Program-made: the position numbers and the translations under genes
Notes under the pieces: generated by a model
Told to the model about the DNA's origin: nothing
Seen by the model: the letters and a program-made list of their open reading frames with translations, nothing else
Database searches by the model: none
In this document: piece by piece, positions 32,701-44,190 of the stretch
How the letters are laid out: every line of letters starts with the position of its first letter
How positions within the stretch are numbered: position 1 is the first letter of the stretch
Origin: Neoechinorhynchus agilis
Lineage: Eukaryota; Acanthocephala
Length of the DNA stretch: 64,000 nt
Assembly (NCBI GenBank): GCA_051530055.1
Contig: CM121343.1
Coordinates: forward strand, 5,952,001-6,016,000
Reading direction: 5' to 3'

Positions 32701-33505
32701 TTGTCATTAAAACGCATATTAAAGAAAAAGGTTATAAAAATATAGATAAAATCCATCGGAATGATAAAGTTAGAAGAGGTATTTGTTTGAATTAAGAAAT
32801 ATTTCGAAAGGAGAACTCTCGCTTCGTAAGTCATGTAATTTTTTGTTTATTTGATAGGCTTCTTCTTTCGAAATATTTCTTAATTCAAACAAATACCTCT
32901 AAACGGGTTGAAGGGAGAGTATTTTCATCCCAATTCTAATTAAATATTATAGTTTTCGAATAGATTTTCCAGTTAGAAGGCCAATGTGCCAAGAATGGGT
33001 TTCTGAATTGTGAAGCACATGATGGTTGTAATTGTTAGTAGCGACTTCACAAAAGTGACGAACCCATAAAAGAAGGCACCACGTACAATTTTGCATTGCT
33101 CGTCATCCGTAATGGTGGAACTTCTTCGAGAAAAACTCATATCTCCAACGACGTTTGACATAGAGACTCCTATTTAATGCAAAAAATTAAAAGACTAGAA
33201 ATATGTCGATTACAAACCGTGTTGTTGAACGAGTTGGCTGATTCCCATAGAAAACGCTTCAAGGTTGATGTTTCCAACGTCATCTGGGTCAAGGGTGTTG
33301 ACTATTCGTTCGATCTCCTAGGAAGGTTGGTCTAAATCAATTTCTTCGAACAACTAACCTCTTCGTTGTTTATATAGCTTTTGGCAACCTCAATGAATCT
33401 AGCGATTCGTATGTGGCCGGTGTGTTCAACGTCACAAAAGTCGAAGATTTCTTTTATCTGACTCTGGAACACATCGCTCATTTGAGGAGCACCTTCATGT
33501 GGCAT
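26702..33505 (-). CDS. RAB11FIP3/4: Class II Rab11-FIP (FIP3/4, nuclear-fallout-like)
   Basis: An effector linking Rab11/Arf vesicles of the recycling endosome to cytokinesis and microtubule motors. Fourteen exons: 33505-33359, 33317-33218, 33169-33087, 31772-31709, 31099-31033, 30985-30892, 28452-28403, 28348-28267, 28214-28089, 27486-27348, 27231-27171, 27127-27063, 27007-26873, 26821-26702; about 443 aa. All splice phases agree except the 3' end of exon 10, where the strong GTGAGT donor is out of phase with exon 11, so that boundary is provisional. N-terminal two EF-hands (IKEIFDFCDVEHTGHIRI; NTLDPDDVGNINLEAF) lack the last acidic ligand, so calcium binding is doubtful. The middle is coiled coil (KDENQKIHKA, DEQLRENERLTECLKQSNEE). 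The end matches the Rab11-binding domain: LLARVHELQASN, then YIERMLVMIMKRDPNLLE. Introns hold satellite S3 and several foldback elements; others are 41-55 nt. Confidence 0.85.
27537..27739. mobile_element. TIR/MITE element in Rab11-FIP intron
   Basis: About 200 bp with long, imperfect inverted arms: TTTTGGTAGTTTCGCCACCC at the left and its complement ending at 27739. Further in, ATTTCCCCGATATT is mirrored by AATATCGGGGAAAT. Lies between exons 10 and 9 of the Rab11-FIP gene. Confidence 0.75.
28567..30820. repeat. Satellite S3, about 187-bp unit, 12 copies
   Basis: Unit starts (CAATTCAAAATATGTTTTAA) lie at 28567, 28754, 28943, 29131, 29319, 29505, 29691, 29879, 30066, 30254, 30438 and 30624, with a partial start at 30812. 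Inner units are nearly identical; the first and last differ most, as in arrays homogenised by unequal exchange. The array lies inside one Rab11-FIP intron (28453-30891). It is bracketed by CCGGATAAAACATATTT at 28502 and an inverted AAATATTTTTTATCCGG at 30821, like the ends of a TIR element. Confidence 0.95.
32126..32457. mobile_element. Large foldback element, about 330 bp
   Basis: Almost the whole element folds back on itself. Outer arms pair TATTGTTGTTTAGGTCG with its complement at 32441-32457. The inner arms, from GTCACAAACACATACCGAAT to GCGGGAACCCGGGATCGT, are about 57 bp and nearly perfect around a 6-nt loop near 32290. No coding capacity. Lies in a Rab11-FIP intron. Confidence 0.85.
32544..32702 (-). 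repeat. Dispersed 158-bp repeat, copy 2 (inverted)
   Basis: Reverse complement of 17948-18105 with few differences. Located in the third Rab11-FIP intron between two foldback elements. Confidence 0.75.
32775..32900. mobile_element. TIR/MITE element
   Basis: Inverted arms of about 40 bp: AGAGGTATTTGTTTGAATTA through AGAAATATTTCGAAAG, returning inverted to 32900. Carries the same ATATTTCGAA module as the elements at 15769 and 17695 and satellite S4. Confidence 0.75.
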
Positions 33506-34514
33506 GGAAGCAACTCTGAAATGAGAATTGTTCTGCACGAAAGTATTGTTAAGCTTTTGGACGGTTTTCAGTTAGCCAAAATATACCGGGAGGGTTGCGT
33601 GCTAATATTCTCAACAATAACCGTTATCAACGAAGCAAAAACATTTCCAATGAATATTTTCATGCACAATGCGGTTAGAGGCGATAAGAGTGACCTCGGT
33701 TCCCTTATGTGGGAAGATAATTCCTGTCAGATAATGTTTTCGGAGATATAAATCCATATTTCGTCCTTTTATTGGGGAAAAAAGGTAATAACTATCAATG
33801 CCGATCTTTAAATTAATTCTTATTATGAAAAAAGCAGAAATTTCAAGTCCAATCATTCCTGCAAATATATAATCATGTATTTTTGGGAAATAAAAATAGA
33901 GATTGATTTCGTTAGACTTCTTCAGGTTGTAAATTAAGAGGAAGTCCGATGAAATATTCAGATGAATAACCTTTTTATTTGAGGTGATTTATGAGGACGT
34001 CAACTTTGTGAACGCAAACATATAAACGATTTCTAAAAAAATGTAGAATAAATTCGGGATTATTATAAGACCTCGTAAAGCCGAAAAGTGTCTAGGGAAT
34101 ATTTAAGGAGATTCGGTATCCGCAGATGAAACGTTAAAATGTCGAAAATTCCCATTTCCGTCTATTTACGCCAGCTCATTAGCGAATGAGACAATGAATC
34201 TTCTAGATGTTCACAGTTGCTTTACAATGAATGTTTATTCTCTTACACCAACAAGTGCCGCCGAAAATAGCATTCATATAGGCTGAGTGGTTGACGGAAT
34301 TCTGCTTACAAACAAAAAGGCGTTTTGCTTACACTACGGAAACAAGTAGATTATTTAATTCAGAGCCCGTTATGTATTGGGCCCTAAAGATGGTCGCCGC
34401 CATTAAATACGCGATCTATTGGCATTAATCTGTGCTTATACAAAGACGCAAATGGAAAAACAAGTACGTGGCACACACGAATCGATTTTCGGTTTGGAAC
34501 CATTTGCTCCGTGC
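33506..34514. other. Spacer upstream of Rab11-FIP
   Basis: A TTTCAG acceptor lies 11 nt before the chosen start codon, so a leader exon should be in this interval. No coding exon is recognisable on either strand. Confidence 0.4.
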
Positions 34515-37045
34515 GGATAATAAAAAATATTTTGAACTGAGATATTTCGAACGGGAAGAGAAGGGAATCTATTCGGTCATCAGTAATTATATAGCTCGTC
34601 TTTAGATTAAAATTAATTGAAGACGTTTGCTTCGTGTGGATAATAAAACATATTTTGAATTGAGATATTTCGAACTGGAAGGGGAGTCTTTTCGGTCATC
34701 AGGAATTATAAAGTCCGTCTTTAGATTAAAATTAATTGAAGACGTTTGCCTCGTGTGGATAATAAAAAATATTTTGAATTGAGATATTTCGAACTGGAAG
34801 GGGAGTCTATTCGGTCATCAGTAATTATAAAGTTCGTCTTTAGATTAAAATTAATTGAAGACGTTTGCCTCGTGTGGATAATAAAAAATATTTTGAATTG
34901 AGATATTTCGAACTGGAAGGGGAGTCTTTTCGGTCATCAGGAATTATAAAGTTCGTCTTTAGATTAAAATTAATTGAAGACGTTTGCCTCGTGTGGATAA
35001 TAAAAAATATTTTGAATTGAGATATTTCGAACTGGAAGGGGAGTCTTTTCGGTCATCAGGAATTATAAAGTTCGTCTTTAGATTAAAATTAATTGAAGAC
35101 GTTTGCCTCGTGTGGATAATAAAAAATATTTTGAATTGAGATATTTCGAACTGGAAGGGGAGTCTTTTCGGTCATCAGGAATTATAAAGTTCGTCTTTAG
35201 ATTAAAATTAATTGAAGACGTTTGCCTCGTGTGGATAATAAAACATATTTTGAATTGAAATATTTCGAACTGGAAGGGGAGTCTATTCGGTCATCAGGAA
35301 TTATAAAGTTCGTCTTTAGATTAAAATTAATTGAAGACGTTTGCCTCGTGTGGATAATAAAAAATATTTTGAATTGAGATATTTCGAACTGGAAGGGGAG
35401 TCTATTCGGTCATCAGTAATTATAAAGTTCGTCTTTAGATTAAAATTAATTGAAGACGTTTGCTTCGTGTGGATAATAAAACATATTTTGAATTGAAATA
35501 TTTCGAACGGGAAGGGGAGTCTATTCGGTCATCAGGAATTATAAAGTTCGTCTTTAGATTAAAATTAATTGAAGACGTTTGCCTCGTGTGGATAATAAAA
35601 AATATTTTGAATTGAGATATTTCGAACTGGAAGGGGAGTCTTTTCGGTCATCAGGAATTATAAAGTCCGTCTTTAGATTAAAATTAATTGAAGACGTTTG
35701 CCTCGTGTGGATAATAAAACATATTTTGAATTGAGATATTTCGAACTGGAAGGGGAGTCTTTTCGGTCATCAGGAATTATAAAGTTCGTCTTTAGATTAA
35801 AATTAATTGAAGACGTTTGCCTCGTGTGGATAATAAAACATATTTTGAATTGAGATATTTCGAACTGGAAGGGGAGTCTTTTCGGTCATCAGGAATTATA
35901 AAGTTCGTCTTTAGATTAAAATTAATTGAAGACGTTTGCCTCGTGTGGATAATAAAACATATTTTGAATTGAGATATTTCGAACTGGAAGGGGAGTCTAT
36001 TCGGTCATCAGGAATTATAAAGTTCGTCTTTAGATTAAAATTAATTGAAGACGTTTGCCTCGTGTGGATAATAAAAAATATTTTGAATTGAGATATTTCG
36101 AACTGGAAGGGGAGTCTTTTCGGTCATCAGGAATTATAAAGTCCGTCTTTAGATTAAAATTAATTGAAGACGTTTGCTTCGTGTGGATAATAAAACATAT
36201 TTTGAATTGAAATATTTCGAACGGGAAGGGGAGTCTATTCGGTCATCAGGAATTATATAGCTCGTCTTTAGATTAAAATTAATTGAAGACGTTTGCCTCG
36301 TGTGGATAATAAAAAATATTTTGAATTGAGATATTTCGAACTGGAAGGGGAGTCTTTTCGGTCATCAGGAATTATAAAGTCGTCTTTAGATTAAAATTAA
36401 TTGAAGACGTTTGCTCGTGTGGATAATAAAAATATTTTGAATTGAATATTTCGAACTGGAAGAGTCTATTCGGTCATCAGTAATTATAAAGTTCGTCTTT
36501 AGATTAAAATTAATTGAAGACGTTTGCCTCGTGTGGATAATAAAACATATTTTGAATTGAAATATTTCGAACTGGAAATTGAGTCTTTTCGGTCATCAGG
36601 AATTATAAAGTTCGTCTTTAGATTAAAATTAATTGAAGACGTTTGCCTCGTGTGGATAATAAAACATATTTTGAATTGAGATATTTCGAACTGGAAGGGG
36701 AGTCTTTTCGGTCATCAGGAATTATAAAGTTCGTCTTTAGATTAAAATTAATTGAAGACGTTTGCCTCGTGTGGATAATAAAACATATTTTGAATTGAAA
36801 TATTTCGAACTGGAAGGGGAGTCTTTTCGGTCATCAGGAATTATAAAGTCCGTCTTTAGATTAAAATTAATTGAAGACGTTTGCTTCGTGTGGATAATAA
36901 AACATATTTTGAATTGAAATATTTCGAACTGGAAGGGGAGTCTATTCGGTCATCAGGAATTATACAGTTCGTCTTTAGATTAAAATTAATTGAAGACGTT
37001 TGCTTCGTGTGGATAATAAAAAATATTTTGAATTGAGATAATTCG
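34515..37045. repeat. Satellite S4, about 119-bp unit, about 21 copies
   Basis: Units begin GGATAATAAAACATATTTTG (first near 34515, then about every 119 bp to about 37011). They continue ATTGAGATATTTCGAACTGG, CGGTCATCAGGAATTATAAA and GAAGACGTTTGCCTCGTGTG. Units near 36380-36470 carry several small deletions. The array is intergenic. Confidence 0.95.
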
Positions 37046-37510
37046 AAAATAACAACAATTGAAAAGGAAATGGGTTTTTTTGCGACTAAGCGTTCACAAA
37101 CAGCATTTTCTTTAGATATATCAAAATATTTTATACTCTCGGTGGGGGGGGGGAGGGTGGTGTCCACACGTTTTTATCACACGCGCGCACTGAATGATTT
37201 TCGGTTCAATATCAAAGAACGTTTAATTTTTGAGATATTCATTGTGAAATAGGGTGAGATGTTAGAAGAAACGAGAGGTTAGGTAAGATGAGGGCGAGAG
37301 CGAGCGAAATCAACGGAGCTAAATGTGAAAAAAGCGTTACGTGCGAACAAGTTGCTTTTTTGTTGCAGTGGCTCGTTGAATCATTTACGAGCAGCAGCTA
37401 TATAGATAGATGATAGATACACACAAAGCCGAACAAAAAGAGAGGTAGACGCAAGCGCGTTTTCGAATTCTTTTTGTGAGATTGAGTTTTAATCGTCTTT
37501 GAAATGAAGC
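37046..37510. other. Spacer, probable promoter of the next gene
   Basis: Contains a 10-base G run near 37145 and purine-rich stretches, and becomes less AT-rich towards the start codon at 37511. No known motif assigned. Confidence 0.35.
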
Positions 37511-37958
37511 ATGGCAGCAATTCCAGTGAGAGGTCTTCCTAATATTGATTTAAGCCGCACACCTAATGAAGGTACACGCGCACTCCGTCGCTCACCGCCC
37601 CCCCCACGCACACAACGCGCCTATGAGCGGCGTGTCGTTTCGCTAGATTTTGTCTCTTACGCTATTTCCGCCTCCAGCGCCGCACCACTCCACATACCAC
37701 TTGGCTGTCATTTTAACACATATAAGATTCCAGCGTTTGAAGGATGAGAAATGGTCCATAATCTTAGATTCCGGAGATATCACACTACTAAATCTGAACT
37801 GTCATCAGGTAGTGGTGATTAAGAACTATAGGAAATGCCCTAAAGGAACCAACGACATCTACACACACAACGGGAGATGCTTTTGTTATCATTTTGAAGA
37901 AATGCGAGAGTTAGAAATCAGGAGGATGTCTGTTACACACAAAACACAATCGAAATGA
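37511..37958 (+). CDS. Unrecognised two-exon protein, about 113 aa
   Basis: Exon 1 (37511-37571) starts MAAIPVRGLPNIDLSRTPNE and ends at a GTACAC donor in phase 1. Exon 2 (37678-37958) follows a CCGCCTCCAG acceptor in the matching phase and runs to a stop. The product is soluble-looking and moderately basic, with a hydrophobic strand pattern (YHLAVILTHIRF, KWSIILDSGDITLLNL) and two close Cys (CFCYHF). I do not recognise the family. Phase agreement and a good Met context make a real gene likely. A further donor-like site (GTAGTG after CHQ) means the C-terminus could be spliced differently. It converges with the minus-strand gene at 38043. Confidence 0.5.
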
Positions 37959-38042
37959 CCGTCACGTTTTTAGTTGTTAAATATTATTGTATCAGTAGTT
38001 ATGGATAACAACGGTCATCCGCTCCATGCGGATTATTCCTCG

Positions 38043-38729
38043 TTACATAACCTTTCTCATTTGTCCAGCCTGAAAGTATTCGTGGTAAGGTTTACGGCAT
38101 TTGGATGACATTTTCCTCAAAGAAGAACAAGCAACTCCAGCCACTCGACTCATCGTAACCTTCATCCCATCAATCGACTCGTCGCATAATTGACCACAAT
38201 AGCGTCTCAAGTAGTCTGTAGGGTGACTCGTACTGGAATCTCGGGTGAAATCCGACTCAAATTTCGTTACTCGCTTCTTCACGATCCCCGTCAATCGTTT
38301 ATTCCGCATTATTGCTGCATCCTCTTCAATGTCATTCCACTCGTTATCCTTGGTAGCGTCATTAAGGGTCTCAAGGCTATAAAAAACAGTGTGACTATCA
38401 TCACTGCAATGTCGGTGATGGGATTTTGTCGATGAATCACGAGCTGTAAAATAACACGTCTGATTACTTTTTATTGATTCATCGATTCCTTGTCTTGCCA
38501 TTGACTCGGTTGATCGACTAAGATTCCGAGAAATCGATCGAAACTCATCATTGTTCCTTTCGGTGCCAATAGATGCTTCAACACTTGTCCACTTCGTTCG
38601 GTTTGTCTTTTTAGTCGTCACGACCTTGCACAAGACGCACTTAAACAATTGAGGAGGCTCTTTTCCCTGTTCCATTTCACAATTTCGACCTCTTCTACTC
38701 TGATACCATCGCCCATTACCAGCGAACAT
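38043..38729 (-). CDS. Unrecognised protein, about 228 aa
   Basis: The frame stays open upstream to 38834, but a TTTTTATTTCAG acceptor at 38755 suggests the coding exon starts after it; the first Met then gives MFAGNGRWYQSRRGR. The product is Ser/Arg/Lys-rich, with a CxxC pair (FKCVLCKVV, about residue 32) and a cysteine-containing C-terminal helix (YLRRYCGQLCDES, CSSLRKMSSKCRK). No family recognised. Its length against an AT-rich background and its splice signal make it likely real. Confidence 0.5.
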   Translation of the reverse strand: MFAGNGRWYQSRRGRNCEMEQGKEPPQLFKCVLCKVVTTKKTNRTKWTSVEASIGTERNNDEFRSISRNLSRSTESMARQGIDESIKSNQTCYFTARDSSTKSHHRHCSDDSHTVFYSLETLNDATKDNEWNDIEEDAAIMRNKRLTGIVKKRVTKFESDFTRDSSTSHPTDYLRRYCGQLCDESIDGMKVTMSRVAGVACSSLRKMSSKCRKPYHEYFQAGQMRKVM

Positions 38730-38755
38730 TGTTGCAACTGACGAGTGAACGATTC

Positions 38756-39664
38756 TGAAATAAAAACACTGGATGATCAGGACTAATGCCAATTTTTTAA
38801 CTAAAATACGACGACAAATTTCACACTCTGACAAAATGCAAAGATAACCTTAGAAAACGCAGCGTATAGTCCTCACCAATCTATAAGCAAATCAAAGTGT
38901 TTAAATTGGTTTAAGCAAATCACGCCTCGATCAAAACCATTTTACACATCCACGTTATTTACGAAACCTTCAAATGCAATTTTCAAATCTATTACTAATC
39001 ACATTTTACGGGAATAATAGAAAATCAATATAACTATTAATAAAAACTACGACTGACTATCTAAATAACGTCAAAAGTACGATTCTGAATGTTCAATGAA
39101 GTAAACATGATGCAGAGCTACAAATAAATTCGCGATAATTTTCCAGTGACCGATTGCATTTAATTTTTGAGGATACTTCGACCTTCAAACACAGTCAACC
39201 ACTGAAAAATTAAAGTGAATCATTTTAGGTAAGGAAACCCCGTCACATATTCGTGAAACGAGAATGTTCACTGGGAACCTTTGTGAGCGACGAAGATTCA
39301 TCTTCTGAGAATTGTAAAGTGCGAGTAGAGCTCTACTGGTAGAAAACAAAGTTTAAATTCTAACCAAAAACAGCATCAAAGAAAACTTAACTTTAAGCTT
39401 CTCCAGGGCTCATTGACACGAAGTGGATCGTAACAAGCCGAGTCAATGAGCATAAACTCGACCCCAATCGTAAGCAAGGATAGCGGGAAGAAGTCCAACC
39501 TTGCGGTGACCCCTTCTTCTAACCGTAAAGTTATTGGTAATGTTCGATTTCAGATAGTCTTAATATCAACTAATACCTTTCCTCCTATGTTCATCCGAGT
39601 TTAATCATCGCTTCAAATCGTAACCTGGAATGAAAGAAGAAAATGTCCAGCTTTACGGACACGA
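38756..39664. other. Spacer, no gene seen
   Basis: AT-rich with scattered short frames. No repeat arms or exons that I can support. Confidence 0.4.
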
Positions 39665-42600
39665 CCTCGACGGCGGCGAGATCATTAAACTAATAGATTT
39701 TGATTAAATAGCCAATTAATACCATAAATGGATTCTGTTTAGGTTATTCTTGAACTATTTTGAACTTCTTGATATTTCCCTTCTTAAAAAAGACAACCTT
39801 CACGAATGAAACAGATCATAAAATTAAAACTTTGTCCTGTTCGCGACTTCGACGGGCGTCGAGATAATTAGACTAATAGATTTTGGTTAAATAGCCAATT
39901 AATACCATAAATGGATTCTGTTTAGGTTATTCTTGAACTATTTTGAACTTCTTGATATTTCCCTTCTTAAAAAAGACAACCTTCACGAATGAAACAGATC
40001 ATAAAATTAAAACTTTGCCCTGGGCTCCACTTCGACGGGCGTCGAGATAATTAGACTAATAGATTTTGGTTAAATAGCCAATTAATACCATAAATGGATT
40101 CTGTTTAGGTTATTCTTGAACTATTTTGAACTTCTTGATATTTCCCTTCTTAAAAAAGACAACCTTCACGAATGAAACAGATCATAAAATTAAAACTTTG
40201 TCCTGTTCGCGACTTCGACGGGCGTCGAGATAATTAGACTAATAGATTTTGGTTAAATAGCCAATTAATACCATAAATGGATTCTGTTTAGGTTATTCTT
40301 GAACTATTTTGAACTTCTTGATATTTCCCTTCTTAAAAAAGACAACCTTCACGAATGAAACAGATCATAAAATTAAAACTTTGTCCTGTTCGCGACTTCG
40401 ACGGGCGTCGAGATAATTAGACTAATAGATTTTGGTTAAATAGCCAATTAATACCATAAATGGATTCTGTTTAGGTTATTCTTGAACTATTTTGAACTTC
40501 TTGATATTTCCCTTCTTAAAAAAGACAACCTTCACGAATGAAACAGATCATAAAATTAAAACTTTGCCCTGGGCTCCACTTCGACGGGCGTCGAGATAAT
40601 TAGACTAATAGATTTTGGTTAAATAGCCAATTAATACCATAAATGGATTCTGTTTAGGTTATTCTTGAACTATTTTGAACTTCTTGATATTTCCTTCTTA
40701 AAAAAGACAACCTTCACGAATGAAACAGATCATAAAATTAAAACTTTGTCCTGTTCGCGACTTCGACGGGCGTCGAGATAATTAGACTAATAGATTTTGG
40801 TTAAATAGCCAATTAATACCATAAATGGATTCTGTTTAGGTTATTCTTGAACTATTTTGAACTTTTGATATTTCCTTCTTAAAAAAGACAACCTTCACGA
40901 ATGAAACAGATCATAAAATTAAAACTTTGTCCTGTTCGCGACTTCGACGGGCGTCGAGATAATTAGACTAATAGATTTTGGTTAAATAGCCAATTAATAC
41001 CATAAATGGATTCTGTTTAGGTTATTCTTGAACTATTTTGAACTTCTTGATATTTCCCTTCTTAAAAAAGACAACCTTCACGAATGAAACAGATCATAAA
41101 ATTAAAACTTTGTCCTGTTCGCGACTTCGACGGGCGTCGAGATAATTAGACTAATAGATTTTGGTTAAATAGCCAATTAATACCATAAATGGATTCTGTT
41201 TAGGTTATTCTTGAACTATTTTGAACTTCTTGATATTTCCCTTCTTAAAAAAGACAACCTTCACGAATGAAACAGATCATAAAATTAAAACTTTGTCCTG
41301 GCTCCACTTCGACGGGCGTCGAGATAATTAGACTAATAGATTTTGGTTAAATAGCCAATTAATACCATAAATGGATTCTGTTTAGGTTATTCTTGAACTA
41401 TTTTGAACTTCTTGATATTTCCCTTCTTAAAAAAGACAACCTTCACGAATGAAACAGATCATAAAATTAAAACTTTGTCCTGTTCGCGACTTCGACGGGC
41501 GTCGAGATAATTAGACTAATAGATTTTGGTTAAATAGCCAATTAATACCATAAATGGATTCTGTTTAGGTTATTCTTGAACTATTTTGAACTTCTTGATA
41601 TTTCCCTTCTTAAAAAAGACAACCTTCACGAATGAAACAGATCATAAAATTAAAACTTTGTCCTGTTCGCGACTTCGACGGGCGTCGAGATAATTAGACT
41701 AATAGATTTTGGTTAAATAGCCAATTAATACCATAAATGGATTCTGTTTAGGTTATTCTTGAACTATTTTGAACTTCTTGATATTTCCCTTCTTAAAAAA
41801 GACAACCTTCACGAATGAAACAGATCATAAAATTAAAACTTTGCCCTGGGCTCCACTTCGACGGGCGTCGAGATAATTAGACTAATAGATTTTGGTTAAA
41901 TAGCCAATTAATACCATAAATGGATTCTGTTTAGGTTATTCTTGAACTATTTTGAACTTCTTGATATTTCCCTTCTTAAAAAAGACAACCTTCACGAATG
42001 AAACAGATCATAAAATTAAAACTTTGTCCTGTTCGCGACTTCGACGGGCGTCGAGATAATTAGACTAATAGATTTTGGTTAAATAGCCAATTAATACCAT
42101 AAATGGATTCTGTTTAGGTTATTCTTGAACTATTTTGAACTTCTTGATATTTCCCTTCTTAAAAAAGACAACCTTCACGAATGAAACAGATCATAAAATT
42201 AAAACTTTGCCCTGGGCTCCACTTCGACGGGCGTCGAGATAATTAGACTAATAGATTTTGGTTAAATAGCCAATTAATACCATAAATGGATTCTGTTTAG
42301 GTTATTCTTGAACTATTTTGAACTTCTTGATATTTCCCTTCTTAAAAAAGACAACCTTCACGAATGAAACAGATCATAAAATTAAAACTTTGCCCTCCAC
42401 TTCGACGGGCGTCGAGATATTAACTAATAGATTTTGTAATAGCCAATTAATCCATAAATGATTCTGTTAGGTTATTCTGAACTATTTTGAACTTCTTGAT
42501 ATTTCCCTTCTTAAAAAAGACACCTTCAGAATGAAACAGATCATAAAATTAAAACTTTGCCCTGGGCTCCACTTCGACGGGCGTCGAGATAATTAGACTA

Positions 42601-42927
42601 ATAGATTTTAGTTAAATAGCCAATTAATGCCATAAATGTATTCTGCTTAGGTTATTCCTGAACTATTTTGAACTTCTTGATATTTCCCTTCTAAAAAAAG
42701 ACTACCTTCATGAATGAAACAGATCATAAAATTAAAACTTTGCCCTGGGCTCCACTTCGACGGGCGTCGAGATAATTAGACTAATAGATTTTAGTTAAAT
42801 AGCCAATTAATACCATAAATGGATTCTGTTTAGGTTATTATTGAACTATTTTGAACTTCTTGATATTGCCCTTAAAAAAGACAACCTTCACGAATGAAAC
42901 AGATCATAAAATTAAAACTTTGCCCTA
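39665..42927. repeat. Satellite S5, about 183-bp unit, about 18 copies
   Basis: Units carry CGACGGGCGTCGAGATAATT, at 39850, 40033, 40216, 40399 and onward to 42758, with a diverged first unit at 39668. Two versions alternate irregularly at the junction (TTTGTCCTGTTCGCGACTTC or TTTGCCCTGGGCTCCACTTC). One unit near 42400-42530 has many small deletions, and the last two units are the most diverged. I found no modules shared with S2-S4. Confidence 0.95.
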
Positions 42928-44190
42928 CTGTGATAAGATTAATTTCGTACCGAATAGTTTCGCTGGGCAGAATCAGTCTAAATCATTGATTACTCACATA
43001 AACTTAATCCACGTTGAATATGAACATTTTGCGCATGTGGTCCAGTTAGAAAAGTTTATTGAGAAATCAACATTTACAAACTTTCCTAATCGAATCACGG
43101 GTCGAACTCCATTGCATGAATCTATAAATAATCGGGATATTAAGCCGCCAAACATGTGATCGTTAGTGATCGCTACTGAATCAATCTAAGCAATTCAAAC
43201 CGAAGGGCAATTTAAAAATTTGTCTGTGCCGCCGGAACCACCCTTTTGGCACTAATCTATTTTCCACTATAAATTTTCTTTTGATCATGCTCGATACAAA
43301 TATTTCTTCATTGACTGAATGCAGAGTTTGTAGAAACCTCTCAATTGATGAAACTACCAAGAACAATAGGAAATTTGTGTTTTCTAAGATATTCTTTTCT
43401 GAGCAATAAATGCATGCGCGATACGAGAGTTCCCTATTGTTGTCTTAGAGGATATAAACCTTGGGAGTAGGTTATAAAAATGTATTAACGTGTAGTTTAC
43501 AAATTGGAACTTTTAGGAACCTTTCAGAATAATTTCCGTGTGAACGATTGCATTTTTGTTTTGTTTTAGGAAATGGTGATTTCGATCGACAAAATTTAAT
43601 TTGAAGTTCGGAATTGCCGTCAGCCAGAGACCTCTATTTCAACTACCAATTTAAATTCGTGATGGTTTTCGGTTATGGTTTCCGCAAGTATTTCAGCCGA
43701 ATGCGTCATCTAGGATTCGTTTTGGTAAAACGAAGTGGTAAAGTTACGGAATGGTTTAGAGAGATTTGTATTTTGGTGTATCTATACGCCATGCGAATTC
43801 TGATCTCGACAAAATGTCAATTGAAATATCAGTAATTTCCGATCTAACCAACACATTCTGTGCATCGTCTTTTACCAGAAATGGCACAAAACCCCATAAG
43901 TATGTACGAGACATGACATCCAAAAGGAAGTCGTTTTTCGTTAGCAGCACTCCCTTCTCTGCTATGCGATACATTTGCCTTTGCACTGCAGTCGGCATTC
44001 GAGGCTGTAGTTTGGGCATTGTTTTTGGCCATAGAATAAAGGAAACTTTGCATGCATTACATTGCGATGCTCCATTGTTAAAGTTTATTAACGATTAAAA
44101 CTTTAATATCAAAGATACCGTCTCTTTGTCAATACAAACTTTTCTATTTATCGTGTCATTAATTTATTATAAAAACACTTTATGACTACA
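42928..44190. other. Spacer with unassigned open frames
   Basis: The longest is 43756-44019 (minus, 87 codons, containing MYRIAEKGVLL and RTYLWGFVPFLV). It reads like protein but has no recognisable domain and no matching neighbour exon. It may be an exon of an unrecognised gene or a relic. Confidence 0.3.

Noticed and set aside
39400-39660. Possible decayed element before S5
   Set aside because: Slight GC shift but no repeats, arms or coding similarity that I could demonstrate.
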